This document shows, in pieces, positions 58,315 through 64,000 of a DNA stretch of 64,000 nt (its first letter is position 1; every line of letters starts with the position of its first letter). The notes under the pieces are model-generated. The model saw nothing but the letters and a program-made list of their open reading frames with translations. It was not told where the DNA came from and ran no database searches. This DNA comes from Lepidodermella squamata (taxonomy: Eukaryota; Gastrotricha), in the NCBI GenBank assembly GCA_047495785.1, contig JBLDXI010000073.1, forward strand, positions 186,001 to 250,000. Direction: 5' to 3'. The translations under genes were made by a program, and so were the position numbers.

Positions 58315-58982
58315 AAAAATTGTAAACAAATTTACCGGAATACTAGAAGCGCTCCTCTATCGAATGAGTCCCGTCTCACGAGACTGTTTTGTTTCTAAAT
58401 TTTTAAAAATTATCTCAAAGTTGGTCACTTTTACGAAAAATCGCCTTTTTAAGAGTCTTTCAGGACGGTACAATTTTTCATTTTAAGCCAAAAAATTCCG
58501 AGAAAAATACTATGATCTTATTCGATTTTTGCTCTATCCAACGATATAAAACTTGACCGAATCAGAATTCTTTTGGAATTTCGCGAAATTTTCAGACTTG
58601 TAATATTGGGATTTTGCGTGATAATGCTTTTCTAAAAATAGCTATTAGGTTTTTTGTAGCTATTTTTAGCCCGCTCAAAGTATTATCAAGCGATTGCAAA
58701 TTTCGCGAAATTCCAAAAGAATTCTGATTCGATGAAGTTTTATATCGTTGGATAGAGCAAAAATCGAATAAGATCATAGTATTTTTCTCGGAATTTTTCG
58801 GCTTAAAGCTTAAAATGAAAAATTGTACCGTCCTGAAAGACTCTTGAAATGGCGTAAAAGTGACCAACTTTGAGATTGAGTGACCACTTTTTAAAAAGTT
58901 AGAAACAAAACCGTCTCGTGAGACGGGACTCATTCGATAGAGGAGCGCTTCTAGTATTCCGGTAAATTTGTTTACAATTTTT
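58315..58982. mobile_element. 668-bp foldback element
   Basis: Arms 58315-58591 and 58697-58982 are near-perfect inverted repeats (about 280 bp) meeting through a further small hairpin. Matching words include GTAAACAAATTTACCGGAAT, GAATGAGTCCCGTCTCACGA and ATCTTATTCGATTTTTGCTC with their complements. Minus-strand open frames over it are not protein-like. Confidence 0.9.
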
Positions 58983-59574
58983 ACAATTATAAGAAAAATA
59001 TGTTTAAACAGCGTGATATATTTGAGCTTTGACGCAGAATTTCGAAATTCTGAGCATCTTTTGCCACCCTGAAAAACGATGAAAATGAAAAACCGCAAGG
59101 TAGAAATAATTTTGATTTTGGCTTCCCCACGCCCCATGGCTTATTAGGTCAGAGTTGTCCACGCGTCTAAACATCAAGGCCCGCTCCGGCTTGTCGTTAA
59201 ATAATTACAAATCCCGCTCGGCTCGGCCCAACAAAAGTATCATCTCCTGTACTATAAGTATAAGTAACATAAGTAAATAAGTAAATATAAGTAACATTGG
59301 GCCGTACGTATATGTGTACAGCCCGATTTCCACAGTACTCAGCAGTACGGTCAGGCGTGCTGTACTGGGCTCTACAGCCTTTTCCAGCTGTACAGCGAGT
59401 ACAGGGTACAGGGCGTCGGCTGTACTTGATGTTACAGTCCGTTTGAACAGTACTGTTGTTTTACAGAGCCATGGACTGTACCATTCAGAACTGCTGAACA
59501 AAAAAAATAGGCAAAGTGCTGGTTCTTCCGCGACAAGAACGCATTGTTACTAATATATTTAATAAGCAAGATAC
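58983..59574. other. Intergenic with a GTAC-palindrome-rich block
   Basis: 59310-59485 is unusually dense in CTGTAC/GTACAG words, for example CTGTACAGCGAGTACAGGGT. No gene recognised. Confidence 0.5.
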
Positions 59575-59768
59575 ATAACGTTAGCGACGTTGAATAACTC
59601 GGAATTAAGCTTGTTTACCTCCGTTTCTTGGTGAGAGGTGACAAGTAAAAAGTCTGTTATTTTTGCCTCTTCATTTACGCAAAAAGACGCTTTTTACTTG
59701 TCTACCGCGACCTTGAAACGGATGTAAACAACCCTAAATCCGAGTTATTCAACGACGCTACAGATATC
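59575..59768. mobile_element. Inverted-repeat element (MITE family 2), copy 3
   Basis: Ends TAACGTTAGCGACGTTGAAT and its near complement AACGACGCTACAGATATC. More diverged than copies 1 and 2, with altered ends. Confidence 0.75.
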
Positions 59769-59787
59769 ATCCCACACGGAGATCTTA

Positions 59788-60034
59788 CACCAGAAAAAAT
59801 ATCACCCTAATTTGGGTGATAAAAAATCGGACTTTTAGCTTGTGAAATCCCCTCAATTAGGGCCCTGTGAGTATCCTAATTCATGGATTTTCAACATTTA
59901 TCTGAATTCATGCCCAAAATCACCCTAATTCATGTGCAAAAATGCAGTTATTTATCCACTGAAAGCATGAATTCAGATACCGAAACTAAATTCATGCTTT
60001 CGGTAGATGAATTAGGGTGATATTTTTTCTGGTG
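59788..60034. mobile_element. 247-bp TIR element with TA duplication
   Basis: Ends CACCAGAAAAAATATCACCC and complement, TA at 59786-59787 and 60035-60036. An internal subrepeat of AATTCATG/CATGAATT words is present. Its right TA is also the left TA of the next foldback element. Confidence 0.85.
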
Positions 60035-60036
60035 TA

Positions 60037-60579
60037 GCTCGTTGGCAACGCGGAAAAACAACACTTGTGGAGTACCGTAGGTAGTTTTATTAGAAGCCAG
60101 TACTGGGTATAGAAAACGGCATTTTTTTCTCATACCGTAATTTCGTGCGCCGCTGTACTTGTATTAGTCGAAACGGTTACCCCATCGCGGACTTGAAGCC
60201 TTGATGAAATGCAAAGTTATATTCGTAGTAAACAGCTAGAAAAGCCCGCTTTCTTATTGCTGACAGTGTTGAGAGTTGCGAAGAGTGCGTGAAACATTTT
60301 CCGAACATGTTTGACTATAAAATATTGACGGCCTATCAAAACAGTCGTTTTTTACTCATCAAACGTTACCATCGATGGCGTTTCCAATGGGAGTACGCAG
60401 CCGTGCTGTGAACACCGTCGCTAATGACATACACAGTAACCGTTTCGACTAATACAAGTACAGCGGCGCACGAAATTACGGTATGAGAAAAAAATGCCGT
60501 TTTCTATACCCAGTACTGGCTTCTAATAAAACTACCTACGGTACTCCACAAGTGTTGTTTTTCCGCGTTGCCAACGAGC
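60037..60579. mobile_element. 543-bp foldback element, near-perfect 144-bp arms
   Basis: Arms 60037-60180 and 60437-60579 are essentially perfect inverted repeats starting GCTCGTTGGCAACGCGGAAA, flanked by TA at 60035-60036 and 60580-60581. The 256-bp centre is unique. The lack of arm divergence points to recent insertion or gene conversion between arms. Confidence 0.9.
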
Positions 60580-61199
60580 TAGAGTCATCTAAGATTGAGA
60601 AGAGAAGTTCTTGAGAGAAGTTCACATTGAGAACTCAATTTTAGTAATCAAAGGGTGGCACTCAAGAGCAGTAGACTACCCGGCGTTCGCTTGCTGGCGT
60701 TAGCTCCAGATCTAAAGATGAAATTAGAAGTCGAGAAGAGATGCTTTTAGTAGAACGATCTCCTGATCTGTAATGTCGTGCACTGTGGGCATTAGATGCA
60801 TCTGATCCTGCAACTTGAAAAAGACAAAATCTCGCAGTCAGGATGCTATTTGCAAAGATTGGTACTTGGTACTGTGAGAGTTGAACACTCTTACGCAAAT
60901 GAATCGTTTCAAGAAAAGTAAGTAGCTTTTACTGCTTACATGCGGGCCGTTCGCTTATTCTAACGCCTCACTCGTTGCTACCTACCAACCCAACAAACTG
61001 AAAATGGTGCGAGCGGGCGGAAAAACTTGCGCGGTAGTCCTTGAATTTAATTAAATTAAAAATCATTTGCCTGATTTTTTAATTTAATTAAAACTATTTT
61101 TCCTTTATATTAGATTTCGTTCACTCCTAACGAAGAAAATCATTCATTTTTTAGTTGTTTAATAATTGCTGTTGGTAGTAGCATCTGTCTCAACTCACG

Positions 61200-61726
61200 A
61201 TGTCTCAACACATCATGAAGACTGCTCCTAAAGACCTGATTGCGACGCTGGTCGTTGCAATACTATTTCCGTTTCCAGCTTCAAGTGTTAAACAGTGCTA
61301 TAGATGCGTTCCAAGCGAGACTATCCATTGCGGGCATCTGGAAAACTTGGAGGTGTTCGACTGCCTTCCAAATAGCAATTACGCATGTCTTTATTTCGAA
61401 AGTCGACTGTAAGAATGTCATGGTCTACATTTTCTCAATTCGTGATTCCTATCGATTTTAGGCAAGGCGGTATACGCGGTTGCATCGATGAAAAAGGTTG
61501 CATGGCAGGTCGCTTAATTCACTGCTGTGCAGGAGAATTATGCAACAACCAAAGAGTTGTCTCAGTACGGACTACAAGAGATTTAAGGATCAGCACTGGT
61601 CTAGCTGCGCCAATTCCAACCAAGCTCGATGATGGGCTTCCAAGCGGTGCTATAGCCGGCATAGTTGCTGATGGGGTGGTAATGATGGCGGTGGTATCGG
61701 CCGCTGTCGTCTATTTCATCAGATGA
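61200..61726 (+). CDS. Ly6/uPAR-type membrane protein D
   Basis: Two exons: 61200-61408 and 61462-61726; 157 aa, phase-2 intron. Signal (LIATLVVAILFPFPASS). Ly6 domain from VKQCYRCVPSETIHCG to CCAGELCNN; the linker is reduced, then a helix (IAGIVADGVVMMAVVSAAVV) ends YFIR with no basic tail. Of the four copies this one looks most like a GPI-anchored form. It is the most diverged copy. Confidence 0.8.
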
Positions 61727-62850
61727 TCGCGAAGCTTGGATCAGCGAAAAAACCAAAACGGCACACCAGATCGCGATAATGTGGATGATTTGAAACGATC
61801 ACCTTGAAGCTTGAAGCACTTGCTAGCCAGTGAAAGATCTTTCAAATCTATCCGGCATATGATTTGTTCGTCTGTTTTATGAAGTGAATTTAATTCATCT
61901 AATTTGTCTCGTTCTAATCTTTCGCTTAGAAAAATGTAATCACTGAGTTGTAGCATTCTGAGTTGTCGCAATCATGAGACGTAGCTAGGTCTCATGGGCG
62001 CAGTTGATTCGGATTTGTCGCTCCGAAAAATACGCGAACATTATTCTGAGTTCCCGTTTTCGCAAATGACGCGACTAATGCGAGCAAAGTTGTCGGTACA
62101 TGGATCCTATTAATACTGGCTATTAAGATTCGAAAAACGTAGGGCAGAACCGAAATGCAAGGCAGCACACGGACTCCGTTTGAAATAATTCAGGGCAATG
62201 CCTTAAAATTCCTAAAATACGGTAATTATCATTAACTGACGGGTCCCGTGTCAGAACTCGAAACTATGGTAGTACTACAGCTGAAATTTAGTATTGTACA
62301 AAGCTTGCCGGTAAAAATCCCGTTCTGAAAAATACTTCTTGATAGAATAATATACACCTTGGTGAAGCAATAACATATATTATTCAACAAACAACAAGCT
62401 ATAGGGCTGTCCATTGACGTCGAGTAGCGCCGCTTTCTAATTTGTACTTGCACTTGTAACTTTCCACCACCAAACATGTGTAAACAAGGTTGAATTCGAG
62501 TTTTCATCTCAAAAGTCTCAAAGTGTGTCCAGGGTGCGATCTTGGATCCCGGAGCTGCCAGGGATGGAAAAAAATGTTTTCCTGCATTTGCCAAAATTAC
62601 TAGTTATTTTGGCGAATGACCGAGCGAAGCGAGAAAATTTTGAAGATTTTCCACTAAAACACGCTCCAGACCCTTTCAAAATTGACGAAATAAGGGGATA
62701 AACTCTCGTTTTGTCGTCTGGCCCAGCTGAGCTGGGGGGGGGGGGGGGGGGGGGGGGTGGGGGGGGATGATCCCCGCCATCAAACAGCCCCCCCCCCCAT
62801 CATCAGACAGTGGGTGAAAGTCGCACACTGAGTGTGTCAATTCTCAATCA
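61727..62850. other. Intergenic, with a homopolymer G block
   Basis: No gene recognised. Contains the G tract at 62734-62769 and a GACCGAGCGAAGCGAG phrase near 62620. Confidence 0.4.
62734..62803. repeat. Poly(G) tract followed by poly(C)
   Basis: 24 consecutive G, a T, 8 more G, then about 30 bp later 11 C. It could form G-quadruplex or hairpin structures. Tract length in the assembly may be inaccurate. Confidence 0.85.
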
Positions 62851-63326
62851 TCCAAGTCCACGTGGTCACGTAGCATGAATAGTTAGAGGCGTTGTTTGTT
62901 TTCGTTGCTTCGTCGTTTTGTCATTTCGTCATCTCATATAAAAAACTGACGGAAGAAAAAAGTGGGGTAAAAGGAGGATTCGAACCCGGGACCTTCAGCA
63001 TTAGAACTGCGGACTTGAGCCACTATACTATAGGAGCCTTCCTATCTGCGTCTGGCTAAAAGCGCTTATCTGTAGCGTTCGTTAAGTATATAAAAATGCC
63101 GGAAGAGAATGACTACCGTGACCCAGCACTATTGCTCAGTGGTCTCGCCTTATTGGTCAATTCCCAGTGGTCCTGGGTTCGAATCCTCCTTTTACCCCAC
63201 TTTTTTTCTTCCGTCAGTTTTTTCGTATTTCGTATGAGATGACGAAGTGACGAAACGATGAAGCAACGAAAAAAACAACGCCTCAGAGCTAACTAACTAT
63301 TCATGACACGTGACCACGTTGACTTT
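62851..63326. mobile_element. Foldback element with two diverging tRNA-like sequences
   Basis: Arms share CCGTCAGTTTTTT, AAGTGGGGTAAAAGGAGGAT and CACGTGGTCACGT in inverted orientation. Each arm's inner end is tRNA-like. Minus strand about 62981-63040 has a box A-like TAGTATAGTGG and box B GGTTCGAATCC. Plus strand about 63135-63200 has TTGCTCAGTGG and GGTTCGAATCC. Neither folds into a complete tRNA with a paired acceptor stem by eye, so they are tRNA-derived (SINE-like) rather than tRNA genes. Confidence 0.75.
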
Positions 63327-63553
63327 GATCCTGCAATACGAAGCATAATGGGGAAACGCTCTGCGAACGAGTGGGTTCTGAATGAGAGGGGATTACGCCG
63401 ACGTGTCTCGCGACGCATGATAAAGATGAAAATTGATAAAGAAGAAAATATTGCTGGCGATGAAATAAATGGGTGATGGCTAACTAACCTATGTGATGAA
63501 TTCGTTTTTCTGAATCTCCGAAAAGGCAGGACTTGCGCACAGGACAGGTACCC

Positions 63554-63706
63554 TGTGCGAAGTACAGGGGTGCTGGGGTGTCGCGACACCCCAGCTCCGG
63601 GACTCCAGCCAAAGGAAGGCTGAAAAAACAACACCCTTTGGTTCCTTCGTCTGGGTCCTAGAAACCAAGTGAAAAGCACCTCAGCTCCCGAATCCTACTT
63701 CGCACA
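63554..63706. mobile_element. Short TIR repeat (MITE family 1), best-preserved copy
   Basis: 153 bp from TGTGCGAAGTA to TACTTCGCACA, exact inverted ends of 11 bp, with an inner palindrome GGGGTGTCGCGACACCCC. This copy defines the family. Confidence 0.85.
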
Positions 63707-64000
63707 CTGATTAAAAGTAGGAAAATTACAATGGTTGGATAGGGCGATGAGTGAATAAAAATAAAGGTCGCGTGTCCACTTACCCAAGAGAGCCGAAATG
63801 ACATTTCTGTAACAATAAAAGCTGTTTATTATCATCATTCTTCCCTAACCGTTCAATTTTCATGTAGGCTATCTATTGTCTAGTGCAAACATATAATCAG
63901 TTTGCTCGCCTTATCTCTTGCTCGCCTTATCACCTTATCTGCCATACAGACTTATATGAGTCAAACGATTCATTTAGCTACCGAAACTTGTTATTGCTTC
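63707..64000. other. Intergenic to window end, nothing recognised
   Basis: No exon, repeat boundary or RNA gene seen. Confidence 0.4.

Noticed and set aside
58592-59137. 181-codon minus-strand open frame
   Set aside because: It lies over the foldback element, has low-complexity Phe/Lys/Ile composition and no family resemblance.
45968-61726. Three-finger proteins as secreted toxins
   Set aside because: All four have a C-terminal hydrophobic segment, two or three with cytoplasmic tails, and the Ly6/uPAR CC....CNN ending; they look like membrane proteins, not secreted toxins.
62981-63200. Two tRNA genes
   Set aside because: Box A and B words are present but acceptor and anticodon arms do not pair properly by eye, and both sit in the arms of an inverted-repeat element.

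Overview
This is nuclear DNA from an animal. Spliceosomal genes with short introns (mostly 45-90 bp, GT-AG with a few GC-AG), AATAAA signals and metazoan families (class C GPCR, TSP1/EGF surface proteins, C-type lectins, Ly6 proteins, an SLC16-like carrier, a Cys-loop receptor fragment) show this. The phylum is not clear. Acceptors are variable rather than the uniform nematode TTTTCAG type. Degenerate TTAGGG stretches inside the window fit lineages with vertebrate-type telomeres better than chromadorean nematodes (TTAGGC) or arthropods (TTAGG), but this is weak evidence. The window is rich in small inverted-repeat elements and recent tandem gene copies.

Layout. 1-16.2 kb: two near-identical class C (GABA-B-like) receptor genes, the left one cut by the window edge. 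Between them lie a Cys-loop receptor fragment, a two-monomer satellite (4521-6512), a minus-strand C-type lectin gene (6579-8581), a LINE fragment and a 929-bp TIR element. 16.9-18.6 kb: two minus-strand genes, one a secreted ankyrin protein, both carrying the cysteine module seen in the lectins. 18.97-22.9, 34.4-38.5 and 40.8-44.9 kb: three paralogous 8-exon genes for large mucin-like type I membrane proteins with EGF-like and TSP1 domains and a dibasic cleavage site. 24.6-33.5 kb: an 18-exon lectin gene with a longer module array. 38.9-40.2 kb: a cysteine-rich GPI-like protein. 46.0-48.7, 57.2-57.8 and 61.2-61.7 kb: four two-exon Ly6-type membrane proteins. 48.9-54 kb: an SLC16-like transporter flanked by decayed, internally deleted copies of methionine adenosyltransferase and methionyl-tRNA synthetase, and a broken Pro/Gln-rich frame. 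The rest is mobile-element debris.

How it fits together. Nearly every intact gene is predicted to encode a secreted or cell-surface protein, and most are tandem copies, which suggests an extracellular recognition or surface-coat locus; this is inference. The strongest candidate for something undescribed is a four-cysteine module of about 45-60 residues. It is repeated 6 and about 9-10 times before C-type lectin domains in two genes, occurs in a small secreted protein, and is fused to secreted ankyrin repeats in a fourth. Exon models were spliced by hand; reading frame and intron phase agree across every junction listed except one, which is noted.
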